Source of the DNA: Streptomyces hyaluromycini
GTDB lineage: Bacteria; Actinomycetota; Actinomycetes; Streptomycetales; Streptomycetaceae
Length of the DNA stretch: 64,000 nt
NCBI RefSeq assembly: GCF_002217755.1
Contig: NZ_BCFL01000028.1
Coordinates: forward strand, 271,157-335,156
Reading direction: 5' to 3'
Below, piece by piece: positions 8,459-17,832 of the stretch. The notes beneath the pieces were generated by a model. It did no database searches, was not told where the DNA came from, and saw only the letters and a program-made list of their open reading frames with translations. The position numbers and the translations under genes were made by a program. Position 1 is the first letter of the stretch, and each line of letters begins with the position of its first letter.

Positions 8459-9511
8459 TCACTGCGTGTAGCCGAGGGTTGTGCGCAGTGCGAAGTAGGC
8501 CGGTTTGGGGGCGAGTTGCTCGTCCCAGGGCAGGGCCGCACCCTCACCGGGGAAGAACGCCGGGATCCACGAGTACTTGTCCGTGTAGTCCCAGACCGTG
8601 ATGCCCACGCAGTGCCGTACCGCCAGGCAGGCCTTGGTCAGATCGGCGTACCAGGCGGCCTGCTCGGCCAGCTTCTCGTCGGTGGCCGGCAGCTGCATCC
8701 GTACGTCCACCTCGGTGAGCGCGGTGTCCAGGCCGAGGCGGGAGAAGCGGCGGAGGTTGTCCTCCAGGGTGGCGGGATAGCCGTACTGGAGGGCCAGGTG
8801 GGCCTGGAAGCCGATGCCGTCCAGCGGGACGTGCTGCGCCTTCAGCTGCTGGGCGAGCGCGTAGTAGGCGTCGCTCTTCGCGCCGAGGCCCTCGATGTTG
8901 TAGTCGTTCAGGTAGAGCCTGGCGTGCGGGTCGGCCTGGTGGGCCCAGCGCAGCGCGTCCGCGATGTAGCCGGGGCCGAGCGTCTTGTACCAGAGGGTCT
9001 CGCGGTAGCTGCCGTCCTCGTTGAAGGCCTCGTTGACGACGTCCCAGGAGTAGACCCTGCCCCGGTAGTGCCGTACCTCGGTCTGGATGTGCTTCTTCAG
9101 TACCGCCCGCAGTTCGGCGGCCGTCCAGTCGCGGGAGGTGAGCCAGCCGGGCAGCTGGCTGTGCCAGACCAGGGTGTGGGCGCGGACCTGCTGGTGGTTC
9201 CTGCGGGCGAGGTTCACGATCTGGTCGCCGTTGGTCCAGTCGAAGACGCCCTGCTGGGGCTCGGTGGCGTACCACTTCATGCCGTTGCCGGGCGTGATCA
9301 TGTCGAACTCGGTGCCGAGCAGCTTCGTGTAGGCAGTGTCGGTGAGTTCGGGGTTGTCGGTGGCACTGCCGAAGTAGCGGCCGTGGCGCTGGGCGAGTTC
9401 GGCGAGCGTGGGCGGCCGGTCGTGGGCCTGGGCGGCAGGGCCGGTGGCCACTCCGGCCGCCACGAGTACGGCCGCGAGGGCGCCGGCGAGTCTGAGCCGG
9501 GTACGGGACAT
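8459..9511 (-). CDS. secreted endo-1,4-beta-xylanase, GH10
   Basis: 350 aa. A Sec signal peptide (RTRLRLAGALAAVLVAAGVA, cleavage near AQA-HD at about residue 29) precedes one GH10 barrel. The acid/base E161 is in SWDVVNEAF and the nucleophile E267 in ALTEVDVRM; substrate-subsite motifs AHTLVWHSQLPGW and GIGFQAHL are intact. It cuts internal xylan bonds outside the cell. There is no carbohydrate-binding module. The start ATG has AGGAG in front. It lies 29 bp after the last permease gene of the transporter operon, so enzyme and uptake system are probably co-transcribed. Confidence 0.95.
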   Translation of the reverse strand: MSRTRLRLAGALAAVLVAAGVATGPAAQAHDRPPTLAELAQRHGRYFGSATDNPELTDTAYTKLLGTEFDMITPGNGMKWYATEPQQGVFDWTNGDQIVNLARRNHQQVRAHTLVWHSQLPGWLTSRDWTAAELRAVLKKHIQTEVRHYRGRVYSWDVVNEAFNEDGSYRETLWYKTLGPGYIADALRWAHQADPHARLYLNDYNIEGLGAKSDAYYALAQQLKAQHVPLDGIGFQAHLALQYGYPATLEDNLRRFSRLGLDTALTEVDVRMQLPATDEKLAEQAAWYADLTKACLAVRHCVGITVWDYTDKYSWIPAFFPGEGAALPWDEQLAPKPAYFALRTTLGYTQ

Positions 9512-9540
9512 GGTGCGACTCCTGTCCGTGGAAGGGGTGT

Positions 9541-10374
9541 TCAGCCCTTGGTGGCGCCTGCGGTGAGGCCGCCGACGAGCTGGCGCTCGGCGACCGAGTA
9601 GAAGGCCAGGGCGGGAACCATGGCGAGGACCAGGTAGGCGAAGACCCGGGCGGTGTCGGTGGAGTACTGGCCCTGGAACTGCTGCACGCCGACCGGGATC
9701 GTCCACCACTTCGGATCGGTGAAGACCAGCAGCGGCAGGAAGAAGTTGTTCCAGCTGGTGACGACCGCGAGCACGGAGACCGTGCCGAGCGCCGGCCGGG
9801 CCATGGGCAGCAGGATCCGCCAGAAGAAGGCGAACGGCCCGCAGCCGTCGAGCGTGGCCGCCTCCTCCAGCTCCCCTGGAATCTCCCGGAAGAAGCCGCG
9901 CAGGATGATGATGGTCATCGGCAGCCCGAACGCGGCCTGCGGAAGGATCACGCCCAGCGGGTTGTCCAGCAGGTTCATCGAGCGCAGCAGCAGGAAGAGG
10001 GGCAGGGCGGCCACCGCGAAGGGGAACATCAGGCCCATCGTGAACACGGTGAACAGGACTTCCCGCCCGCGGAACGCGAACCGCGCGAAGGAGAAGGCGG
10101 CGAGTGCCGAGACCGCGACCACCAGGACGGTGGTGGCGATCGCGATCAGCGTGCTGTTGCCGACCAGCCGCCAGAACGTGCCGGTGCCGAGGATGCCGGT
10201 GTAGTTGGAGGTCACCCAGGACTCGGGCAGCCCGACCGGGTTGCGGGACAGCTCGCCGGTCGTCTTGAACCCGGACAGCAGGGCGTACAGCAGGGGTACG
10301 ACCATCAGCGCGCCGACGACGACGAGGACCAGGTGCAGCGGAAGTGTCCGTACGGTCTTGCGGTCGCCGCTCAT
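9541..10374 (-). CDS. sugar ABC transporter permease (MalG type)
   Basis: 277 aa, about six membrane helices. The cytoplasmic EAA loop, which contacts the ATPase, reads ELEEAATLDGCGPFAFFWRI (residues about 170-190). The C-terminus ends QLVGGLTAGATKG, usual for this subfamily. Its ATG overlaps the stop of the partner permease (ATGA), so translation is coupled. No ATPase gene is in the operon; many Streptomyces sugar importers borrow the shared MsiK ATPase, which would have to be encoded elsewhere. Confidence 0.93.
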   Translation of the reverse strand: MSGDRKTVRTLPLHLVLVVVGALMVVPLLYALLSGFKTTGELSRNPVGLPESWVTSNYTGILGTGTFWRLVGNSTLIAIATTVLVVAVSALAAFSFARFAFRGREVLFTVFTMGLMFPFAVAALPLFLLLRSMNLLDNPLGVILPQAAFGLPMTIIILRGFFREIPGELEEAATLDGCGPFAFFWRILLPMARPALGTVSVLAVVTSWNNFFLPLLVFTDPKWWTIPVGVQQFQGQYSTDTARVFAYLVLAMVPALAFYSVAERQLVGGLTAGATKG

Positions 10375-11366
10375 GCGCCGTCCCCCCGCATGTTCGTGGT
10401 GGCGCCCGCCAGGTCGCGGCGGAGCACGAACCGCTGGTAGGCGAGGGCGAAGACGAGGCTGACGGCGAACATGGCCACGCTGATCGCGCTGGCGTAGCCG
10501 ACCTGGTAGCGCTTGAAGCCGTACTGGAACATGGTCACGGCCATGGTCTCCGAGTGGTGGTCGGGGCCGCCCGCGGTGACCACCCACACCAGGTCGAAGA
10601 GCTGGATGGAGCCGATCACCGACAGGAAGACGCTGATGCGCAGGGTGGGGGCGAGCAGCGGCAGCGTGACGTGCCGGAAGCGCTGCCAGGGCGAGGCGCC
10701 GTCGACGGTCGCGGCCTCCGTCAACTCGGCCGGGATGGACTGGAGTCCGGCCAGGTAGAGCATCATGTGGAAGCCGAAGTACTTCCAGGTCATGACCAGG
10801 AAGAGGGTGGCCATGACGGTGGAGGGGTCGGAGAACCACTTCCCGCCGAGCGCGCCGAGGCCGATGTCGCTCAGGAGGTGGTCGGCGAGCCCGTCGCCGG
10901 GCGCGAAGATCATGCCGAAGAGCACACCGGTGATCGCCTCGGAGAGCACGTACGGCGCGAAGAACAGCATCCGGTAGACGGCCCGGCCGCGGATCCGCTG
11001 GTTGAGCAGGACCGCCATGGCGAGGGCGAACGGCAGTTGCAGTGCCAGCGACAGCACGACCAGGAGCAGGCAGCGCCACAGGTCGCCGAGGAAGACGTCG
11101 TCCTGGAAGAGCCGGGTGAAGTTGTCGGTGCCGGTGTAGTCGGAGGGCATGCCGAAGCCGCCCCAGCGGAAGAACGAGGCGTACAGCGCGAACAGGATCG
11201 GCAGCAGGACGAGGACGCCGAACAGGACGAGGGCGGGCAGCTGGAAGCCCATCGCGGTGAGCCAGTGCAGCAGCCGGCGCCTGGTGCGCGCCCGGCCCGC
11301 GCGCGGGAGCGGCTGCGGCGCGGCGTCCGGTCCCGACCGCGTGCCGGGCAGGTAGGTCGAGGTCAT
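10371..11366 (-). CDS. sugar ABC transporter permease (MalF type)
   Basis: 331 aa with six membrane helices after a basic cytoplasmic N-terminus. The EAA motif reads ELTEAATVDGASPWQRFRHV. It forms the heterodimeric channel with the MalG-type protein downstream (ATGA overlap) and starts 8 bp after the binding-protein gene stop. Context with GH10 and GH43 enzymes points to xylo-oligosaccharide uptake, as in BxlEFG-type systems; that substrate is inferred from neighbours only. Confidence 0.93.
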   Translation of the reverse strand: MTSTYLPGTRSGPDAAPQPLPRAGRARTRRRLLHWLTAMGFQLPALVLFGVLVLLPILFALYASFFRWGGFGMPSDYTGTDNFTRLFQDDVFLGDLWRCLLLVVLSLALQLPFALAMAVLLNQRIRGRAVYRMLFFAPYVLSEAITGVLFGMIFAPGDGLADHLLSDIGLGALGGKWFSDPSTVMATLFLVMTWKYFGFHMMLYLAGLQSIPAELTEAATVDGASPWQRFRHVTLPLLAPTLRISVFLSVIGSIQLFDLVWVVTAGGPDHHSETMAVTMFQYGFKRYQVGYASAISVAMFAVSLVFALAYQRFVLRRDLAGATTNMRGDGA

Positions 11367-11374
11367 CGGGCGGC

Positions 11375-12667
11375 CTACTGCTCTTCCTTCGCGGTCTTGG
11401 TGATCGCCTGGGTGACGTCCGCGGGCGACTTGGACCCGGCGATCAGCCCGGCGACGCTGTCGTTGACCTGCTGGCCGACGGCGGGCGCGTACGCCTGGTC
11501 GAGGTAGAGCTGGAAACCGGTGGCGGCCTTCAACTGGGCCTGGACGAGCTTGAGGTTGGCGTCGGTCAGGGCGCTCTCGGCGGCGGGTACGACGGGCAGC
11601 ACGCTGGTCTTCTTCACCAGTTCCGCGTCCGTCGTCTCGGAGGCGAAGAACTTCAGGAAGTCGACCGCGGCCTGCGGGGCGTCGGCGCGCAGCGCGTGTC
11701 CGCCGCCGCCTCCGAAGACCTCGGTGACGGTGCCCTTGCCGCCCTCGACGGCCGGGAACGGGAAGAAGCCGAGGTCGGCGCCGATGCCCTTGCCCGCGTC
11801 GGCCTCGACGCTCGGGGCCCACTGGCCCATCAGCTCCATCGCGGCCTTGGCGTTGCCGACGGAGGCGGCCTGGCCGGTCGGGGTGGAGTAGGCGGCGCCC
11901 AGGAACCCCTTCTGGAACGGCTGGAGGGCGACGAGGTCCTTCAGGTGCTGTCCGGCCTCGACGAACCCGGCACCGGTGAAGTCCTTGTCGTCGTTCGCCT
12001 TCTTGAGGGCGTCGATGCCGGCGGTGCGCATCGCGAGGTACGCCCAGTAGTACATGCCGGTCCAGCTCTCCTTGCCGGCCAGGGCGAGGGGGGTGACACC
12101 GGCGGCCTTCAGCTTCTTCACGGCGTCGAGGAAGCCGCTCCAGGTGGCCGGGGGTGCGCTGATGCCGGCCCTCTTGAAGAGCGCCTTGTTGTACCAGAAG
12201 CCGACCATGCCGATGTCGAAGGGGATGCCGTACGTCTTGTTGTCCAGGATGTACGCCTGCTTGGCCACCGGGAGCAGGCCGTCGGCCCCGGGCTTGGTGG
12301 AGTCGGTGAGGTCCTTGACGAGGCCGGCGTCGACCTGCTGCTGGAGGACGCCGCCGCCCCAGGTGTGGAAGATGTCGGGGAGCTTCCCGGAGGCGGTCAG
12401 GGCCGTCATCTTCGTCTTGTAGGCGTCGTTCTCCAGCTGGACGATCTTCAGCTTGACCTTGGGGTTCTGCGCCTCGAACTTCTTGGCGAGGGACGCCCAC
12501 ACGCCCTTCGCCGGCTCGGTCGTGGAGATGTTCCACCACTCGACGGTGGTGATTCCCCCCGACGTCCCCGAGTCCGAGCCGCCGCAGCCGCTGAGGGCGG
12601 TCATGCCCAGACCGGCGGCCGCGGTGGCCGCCAGGAATCCGCGACGGGACAGTGCCGGGTCGCCCAT
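11375..12667 (-). CDS. extracellular sugar-binding lipoprotein
   Basis: 430 aa. The N-terminus has a twin arginine (SRRGFLAATAAAGLG, R8-R9) and a lipobox LSGC with C28, so it is probably a Tat-exported lipoprotein anchored outside the membrane. The rest is a family-1 solute-binding fold (TTVEWWNI, MTALTASGKLPDIFHTWGG). It captures oligosaccharides for the two permeases that follow. AAGGAG lies 6 nt before the ATG. It is the first gene of the lipoprotein-permease-permease-xylanase operon, transcribed from the operator region at 12735-12766. Confidence 0.93.
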   Translation of the reverse strand: MGDPALSRRGFLAATAAAGLGMTALSGCGGSDSGTSGGITTVEWWNISTTEPAKGVWASLAKKFEAQNPKVKLKIVQLENDAYKTKMTALTASGKLPDIFHTWGGGVLQQQVDAGLVKDLTDSTKPGADGLLPVAKQAYILDNKTYGIPFDIGMVGFWYNKALFKRAGISAPPATWSGFLDAVKKLKAAGVTPLALAGKESWTGMYYWAYLAMRTAGIDALKKANDDKDFTGAGFVEAGQHLKDLVALQPFQKGFLGAAYSTPTGQAASVGNAKAAMELMGQWAPSVEADAGKGIGADLGFFPFPAVEGGKGTVTEVFGGGGGHALRADAPQAAVDFLKFFASETTDAELVKKTSVLPVVPAAESALTDANLKLVQAQLKAATGFQLYLDQAYAPAVGQQVNDSVAGLIAGSKSPADVTQAITKTAKEEQ

Positions 12668-12734
12668 GATGCGCTCCTTGGGGTACGGGACGACCGACGC
12701 CGTCCTGGTTCGGTGGTGCTCCGGGGCCGCCGTT

Positions 12735-12766
12735 CGAAACATTCGGCGTTTTTATCGAACGTTACG
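12735..12766 (-). promoter_or_regulatory. two-part operator of the xylan uptake operon
   Basis: Read toward the binding-protein gene, box A is CGTAACGTTCG (12766-12756) and box B is CCGAATGTTTCG (12746-12735), with 9 bp between them, so their centres are about 21 bp (two helical turns) apart. The same A-9 bp-B layout lies in front of the GH43 gene. The CGAA...TTCG pattern resembles LacI-family operators such as those described for BxlR of xylan-using streptomycetes. No LacI gene is in the window. Confidence 0.6.
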
Positions 12767-12813
12767 AACGGCGACTCTAGAAAGGCGGATCAGGAGCGTC
12801 AAGGTGTCGCGCA

Positions 12814-14328
12814 TCAGCTGATGGGCACGTATTCGAACCAGTCGAAGGCGGCCCGGCCCTCGGTGACGTACATGCCGACGACCCTGCCGGTGAACCCGCC
12901 GGCCACCTGGGTGGAGAGATAGCGGCCGTCGAGTTCGGCCAGCCGAACGACACCGTCGGACGTTTCGATCGAAAGGGCCACGGCATCGGGCCCGGCGGGG
13001 CGGACACCGGTGCCGTCGTCCTGCCCGGGCGCGGTCGCGGTGGGCGGCGGCACCCGGGTGGTGCGGATCTCGACGACGAGGGTCAACGGCCCCGGCGGCA
13101 CCACCCGTTCGGCGAGCCGCTGCCGCACCGGCCCGATCCGCGCGACCGCGCTCACCACTCCCCCGCTCACCTCCAGGTCGTAGTGGTGGGCCTCGTCGAT
13201 GCGGACCGTCAGACCCGCGCGGCCCGGGCCCGGGTCGAGCAGTGCGGCGGCCCGGCAGTCGGCATGCTGCTGGCGCCGGCCGACGAAGGTGTGCCCGGCG
13301 CGGTCGAGGCTGTCCCCGGTGGCCGCGAGCGTCAGCCAGCCGGGCCGTTCGGCCAGCGACCAGGACCCGGCCGGCCGGCTGCGCGGGGAGATCCAGTACG
13401 GCGCGAGGGCGGGGGCCGTGAAGTCGTCCCGTACGGGCGGCGGTTCGACCGGCTGCCAGGCGGCAGGCGCCTCGTGCCGCTCCCGCACCGGGCCCATGCG
13501 CGGCCAGCCGTCCACCCATGTCACCGGGGCCAGGAAGGTCTCCCGGCCGAGCACATGGAACTCGGGGAACCAGCCGCGCGGCCGGGTGCCGAGCAGCACC
13601 GCCCACCAGCTGCCGTCGGCCGCCCGGACGAGGTCGGCGTGCCCGGTGCACTGGACCGTCTCCCGGGTGCCCCGGTGCGAGACCAGCGGATTGCCGGGCG
13701 CCGGCTCCCAGGGGCCGCGCGGCGAGCGGGCGCGGGCCACGGACACCCCGTGCCCGAGCGCGGTGCCGCCCTCGGCGACCAGCAGGTACCACCACCCGCC
13801 GACCCGATAGAGGTGCGGCGCCTCCGGGTCGCGCAGCCCCGTCCCGGACCACATCGGCAGCGGTCCCTCCAGCACCTTCCCGCTGCGGGTGTCGATCCGG
13901 GCGACCGCGACGCCGGCCACCGCACACCAGCAGTCGCCGTTCTCGTCCCAGGCGAGGTCGGGGTCGATGCCGGGGACGTCGATCCACACCGGGTCGGACC
14001 AGGGGCCCTCGGGCCGCTCGGCGGTGACGAGGAAGTTGCCCCCGCCGCTGACATTGGTGGTGATGACGTGGAAGAGCCCGTCGTGTTGCCGGATCGTCGG
14101 GGCGTACACACCGCCCGAGGCCGGCGTGTCGTCCGGCAGCGTCAACTGCCCCGGCCGGTCGAGGACGTTGCCGAGCTGCCGCCAGTGCACCAGGTCCCGG
14201 CTGTGGAAGAGCGGGACGCCGGGGAAGTACTCGAAGCTGGAACAGACGAGGTAGTAGTCCGCCCCGACCCGGCACACGCTCGGGTCGGGATGGAAGCCGG
14301 GGATGACCGGGTTGCCGTACGTCCGCAT
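12814..14328 (-). CDS. glycoside hydrolase family 43 (beta-xylosidase / arabinofuranosidase)
   Basis: 504 aa. It has the five-bladed propeller triad: general base D15 in GFHPDPSVC, pKa-modulating Asp D122 in PGIDPDLAWD, and general acid E169 in LRDPEAPHLY. A C-terminal beta-sandwich (residues about 325-504, with RPAGSWSLAERPGWL and AGHTFVGRRQQHADC) is the usual second domain of family 43 xylosidases. There is no signal peptide, so it should act inside the cell on imported xylo-oligosaccharides. It is transcribed alone, 146 bp upstream of the transporter operon, but shares its operator arrangement. Xylosidase and arabinofuranosidase activities cannot be separated by eye. Confidence 0.92.
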   Translation of the reverse strand: MRTYGNPVIPGFHPDPSVCRVGADYYLVCSSFEYFPGVPLFHSRDLVHWRQLGNVLDRPGQLTLPDDTPASGGVYAPTIRQHDGLFHVITTNVSGGGNFLVTAERPEGPWSDPVWIDVPGIDPDLAWDENGDCWCAVAGVAVARIDTRSGKVLEGPLPMWSGTGLRDPEAPHLYRVGGWWYLLVAEGGTALGHGVSVARARSPRGPWEPAPGNPLVSHRGTRETVQCTGHADLVRAADGSWWAVLLGTRPRGWFPEFHVLGRETFLAPVTWVDGWPRMGPVRERHEAPAAWQPVEPPPVRDDFTAPALAPYWISPRSRPAGSWSLAERPGWLTLAATGDSLDRAGHTFVGRRQQHADCRAAALLDPGPGRAGLTVRIDEAHHYDLEVSGGVVSAVARIGPVRQRLAERVVPPGPLTLVVEIRTTRVPPPTATAPGQDDGTGVRPAGPDAVALSIETSDGVVRLAELDGRYLSTQVAGGFTGRVVGMYVTEGRAAFDWFEYVPIS

Positions 14329-14350
14329 GTGTGTGCCCCTCCCCAGGCCG

Positions 14351-14385
14351 CGCCGAAAGTTTCGGCGAGGTCGGCGAACATTACG
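14351..14385 (-). promoter_or_regulatory. two-part operator of the GH43 gene
   Basis: Box B is a 17-bp palindrome with a single-base centre, CGCCGAAAGTTTCGGCG (14351-14367). Box A, read toward the gene, is CGTAATGTTCG (14385-14375). The 9-bp gap and 21-bp centre spacing equal those at 12735-12766. Box B lies 23 bp from the start codon, so bound repressor would sit on or just after the promoter. Confidence 0.65.
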
Positions 14386-14428
14386 GGGCGCACTGTAGGA
14401 GCCGGTCCGTGACCCGACAAGGCGGCCG

Positions 14429-16246
14429 TCACAGCTTCAACCGGTAGGGCAGCATGCACACCACGACGTCGGTGCGGGCCCGCAGAACGGTGGCGAGCAG
14501 CAGGCCGCGCTGGTTCTGGAGGATCTCGTAGCGCCGGTGCCTCGGCTCCACCTCGGGGATGAGGACGGCGACCTGGCGGCCGTCCGCCGCCGCCTGCTGC
14601 ACGTACTCGACGATCGGCTGCACCAGCGAGCGGTGCGGGCTGTCGACGATGTCGAGGCGCACGCCCGGGTTCCAGCGCTCCCAGGCCTCCTCCAGCGCCC
14701 GGGACCTGGCCGGGTCACCGTGCACCGCGACCGCGACCACCTCGTCGCCGAGGGCGAGGGCGGCGCCGAGGGCGTGCCGGGCGAGCTTGCTGACCTCGCC
14801 GATCGGCACGATCACCAGGCTGGCGGTGCGCCGGACCGGCGGTTCCGGGATCCGGCCGAGGCCCAGCTCCTCGCCCACCTCGGTGTAGTAGCGCTGGATG
14901 CGGGCGAACAGCAGCATCATCAGCGGTACGGCGAGCACGACCACCCAGGCGCCGGAGAGGAACTTGGTGAACAGCAGGATGACACCGGCCAGGGTGGTGA
15001 GCACGGCGCCGGTGCCGTTGATGAGCGCGCGGCGTTTCCAGCGTGCCGGCCGCTGGGTCGCCCAGTGCCTGACCAGACCGGCCTGGCTGAGGGTGAAGCC
15101 GATGAAGACGCCGATGGCGAAGAGCGGCAGCAGCCGGTGGGTGTCGGCGTCGGTGGCGAGCAGGAGGAGCGCGGCGAGCAGGGCGAGGGCGACCACGCCG
15201 TAGCGGTAGACCGGGCGTTCGGCGCGCAGGCCGAAGAGGTGGGGCAGCCGGTGGTCGCGGGCGAGCAGGCTCATCAGCACCGGCAGCCCGCCGAAGCTGG
15301 TGTTGGCGGCCAGCCCGAGGACGAGGGTGACGACGAGTTTGGTGGCGTAGTAGGGCCAGCCGGTGCCGTAGGCGCCCGCGGTGAGCTGGGCGAGGACGGT
15401 CACCCCGCCGCGCGGGGCCACATGGTCGCGGCGGATCAGGACGGCCAGCCCGATCAGCATGGTCCCGAGCAGCGCGCCGAGCATCAGTTCGGTGCGCTGG
15501 GCGCGCCTGACGCTGGGGGTGCGGAAGGTCGGCACGGCGTTGGCGATGGCCTCGACACCGGTCAGGGCCGAGCAGCCGGACGAGAACGCCTTGAGGATCA
15601 CCAGCGCGGTCAGCGCCTCGGTCACGTGCACGGGCTGGGCGGCGCCGACGACGGCGGCCGGGTGCGAGCGCAGCAGGCCGAGGACGATCACACCGAGCAT
15701 CGCCGCGATGAACAGGAGGGTCGGCAGCATCAGCACCCGGGCGCTCTCGGTGACGCCCCGCAGGTTGACGGCAGTCAGCAGGGCCAGGCCGACCAGGCAG
15801 ACGGCCGGCTTGTCGTGGGCGAGGGCCGGGAAGGCGGAGACGAGCGCGTCGGCGCCCGCGGCGAGACTCACGGCGACGGTGAGCACGTAGTCGACGACCA
15901 GGCTGGCGGCGGCCAGCAGGCTCGCGGTGGCGCCGAGGTCCGCCTTCGCGACGGCGTAGGCGCCACCGCCGTCCGGGTGTACGGCGATGACCTGGCCGTA
16001 CGACACGACGAGCGCGGCGAGCAGGAAGGTGATCGCGAGGGTGATGGGCAGGGTCGCGGTGAGCGCGCCGGTACCGGCGACCACCAGGGCCAGCACGATC
16101 GCCTCGGGTCCGTACGCCACCGAGCTGAGCGCGTCCAGGGAGAGCGCGGCCAGCCCTTCCAGGCTGGTCAGACGGTGCTTGTCGCCCTCACCGGGGCGCA
16201 GCGGGACGCGCGGTCTCAGTTCACGACGAGCCAGGCCATACGCCAT
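14429..16246 (-). CDS. KimA-type potassium/APC transporter
   Basis: 605 aa. The N-terminal signature LTSLEGLAALSLDALSSVAYGPE, the SSGCSALTGVEAIANAVP segment, AANTSFGGLPVL and the C-terminal soluble domain ending MLPYRLKL parallel Bacillus subtilis KimA, a high-affinity proton-coupled K+ importer of the APC superfamily. About 12 membrane helices precede a cytosolic domain (residues about 460-605) that in KimA binds c-di-AMP. K+ is the most likely substrate given the surrounding kdp genes, but some relatives are annotated as amino acid permeases. The ATG at 16246 has GAGG before it. A paralogue lies at 27142-28983. Confidence 0.82.
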   Translation of the reverse strand: MAYGLARRELRPRVPLRPGEGDKHRLTSLEGLAALSLDALSSVAYGPEAIVLALVVAGTGALTATLPITLAITFLLAALVVSYGQVIAVHPDGGGAYAVAKADLGATASLLAAASLVVDYVLTVAVSLAAGADALVSAFPALAHDKPAVCLVGLALLTAVNLRGVTESARVLMLPTLLFIAAMLGVIVLGLLRSHPAAVVGAAQPVHVTEALTALVILKAFSSGCSALTGVEAIANAVPTFRTPSVRRAQRTELMLGALLGTMLIGLAVLIRRDHVAPRGGVTVLAQLTAGAYGTGWPYYATKLVVTLVLGLAANTSFGGLPVLMSLLARDHRLPHLFGLRAERPVYRYGVVALALLAALLLLATDADTHRLLPLFAIGVFIGFTLSQAGLVRHWATQRPARWKRRALINGTGAVLTTLAGVILLFTKFLSGAWVVVLAVPLMMLLFARIQRYYTEVGEELGLGRIPEPPVRRTASLVIVPIGEVSKLARHALGAALALGDEVVAVAVHGDPARSRALEEAWERWNPGVRLDIVDSPHRSLVQPIVEYVQQAAADGRQVAVLIPEVEPRHRRYEILQNQRGLLLATVLRARTDVVVCMLPYRLKL

Positions 16247-16465
16247 CGGGACCTCATCGGGGCCGGGTGGGACGGGTCGCCACCAGTGTCGGCGGACGAC
16301 CGGTCGGGCGCAGCCCGCGAGCGTCCGGTCCGGCTGAGCCCGCAGGTGGTCGTGCCCGCCGCACGCCTTGCGGGCCGGATGTGCCCCGTCACGCGGCACG
16401 GGTGGGTGCGGGCGGCCCTCCGCCGGTGCCGGTCAGCGGCCCCACCCCGCCTCGGCCCCGTCGGC

Positions 16466-17800
16466 CTACAGCCCCACGTCCCGCCTCCGGATGTCGTCCA
16501 GGGACTCGCGCCGGACCAGCAGGCGGGCGTGGCCGTCGCGGACGGCGGTGACCGGCGGGCGGCCGACCAGGTTGTAGCCGGAGGCCATGGAGAGGTGGTA
16601 GGCGCCGGCCACCGGAACCGCGAGCAGGTCGCCGGGGCGCAGGTCGGAGGGGAGTCGGACGTCGGCGGCCAGGACGTCGCCCGCCTCGCAGTGCCGGCCG
16701 ACGACGGTCACCGGGGCCGACGGCTCGCCGCTCGCGCGGCCGATGAGCCGGGGCGCGTAGCGGACGCCGTACAGCGCGGGCCGCGGGTTGTCGCTCATGC
16801 CGCCGTCGACGGCGACGAAGGTGTGGTCGCCGGTCCTCTTGACGGCGAGGACGCGGTACACGGAGATCCCGGCCGGGCCCACGACGGCCCGTCCCGGCTC
16901 GATGATCAGGCGGGGCACCGGGAGCCCGGCCGCCGCGCAGGCGTCGGACAGTTCGGCGCGCACCCTGCGGGCCAGGGCGGTGAGGTCGAGGGCCGCCTCG
17001 CCGGGCCGGTAGGCGATGCCGTGGCCGCCGCCCAGGTCCAGCTCGGGCAGGACCAGTCCGTGCTGTTCGTGCAGCCGGGCCATGAGCCCGACCACCCGGC
17101 GCACGGCGGCGAGGTACGGCTTGACGCTGGTGATCTGGGAGCCCAGGTGGCAGTGCAGGCCGGTGAGTTCGAGTTGCGGCTGGTCCAGTATCCGGGCGAT
17201 GGCGTGCTGGGCGTAGCCGTCGGCGATGGACAGGCCGAACTTCTGGTCGTCGGTGCCGGTGCGGATCTTCTCGTGGCCGCCCGCGCTGATCCCGGGCACC
17301 ACCCGGACCATGACCTTCTGATGCCCGCCGGGTCCGACCGCGGCGGCCAGCCGGGCGATCTCCGACGGACTGTCGATGACGATCCGCCCGACGCCCAGCC
17401 GCAGCGCGGTCTCCAGGTCGCGCGGCGACTTGGCGTTGCCGTGCAGCACGATCCGCTCCGGCGGGAACCCGGTGGTGACCGCCAGTTCCAGCTCGCCGGC
17501 CGAGCAGACGTCCAGGCCGAGCCCCTCCTCCTCGGTCCAGTGGACCATCGCCCGGCACAGGAACGCCTTGGCCGCGTAGAGGACTTCGGTGTCGGGGAAG
17601 GCGTGCCGGTAGGTGCGGCAGCGCGCGCGGACCTCGTTCTCGTCGAGGACGTAGACGGGCGTGCCGAAGCGGTCGGCGACCTCGGCCAGTGGGACTCCGC
17701 CGACGGCCAGGTCGCCGGGCCGGGGCTCGGTGGTGGAGGCGGGCCACACCGACAGGTCGTCGGGTGTGGTGGTGACGACGGGTTCGTGCAGGGTGGTCAT
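16466..17800 (-). CDS. lysA: diaminopimelate decarboxylase-like, type III PLP enzyme
   Basis: 444 aa. It is an alanine-racemase-type barrel plus C-terminal domain. The PLP lysine is K68 of VLYAAKAFLC, the phosphate-binding glycines are in DLGGGHGIAYRPGE, and the C-terminal catalytic loop VGRHCEAGDVLA supplies the partner-subunit cysteine. It converts meso-diaminopimelate to L-lysine and CO2. It is not next to hom/thr genes, where streptomycetes carry the main lysA, so it is likely a second copy, perhaps tied to a special pathway. It follows a 115-aa gene by 32 bp, and a K+-island regulatory element lies upstream of that pair. Confidence 0.88.
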   Translation of the reverse strand: MTTLHEPVVTTTPDDLSVWPASTTEPRPGDLAVGGVPLAEVADRFGTPVYVLDENEVRARCRTYRHAFPDTEVLYAAKAFLCRAMVHWTEEEGLGLDVCSAGELELAVTTGFPPERIVLHGNAKSPRDLETALRLGVGRIVIDSPSEIARLAAAVGPGGHQKVMVRVVPGISAGGHEKIRTGTDDQKFGLSIADGYAQHAIARILDQPQLELTGLHCHLGSQITSVKPYLAAVRRVVGLMARLHEQHGLVLPELDLGGGHGIAYRPGEAALDLTALARRVRAELSDACAAAGLPVPRLIIEPGRAVVGPAGISVYRVLAVKRTGDHTFVAVDGGMSDNPRPALYGVRYAPRLIGRASGEPSAPVTVVGRHCEAGDVLAADVRLPSDLRPGDLLAVPVAGAYHLSMASGYNLVGRPPVTAVRDGHARLLVRRESLDDIRRRDVGL

Positions 17801-17832
17801 CGACCGCTCCCCTCTCAGGCGATTCACGCGGT

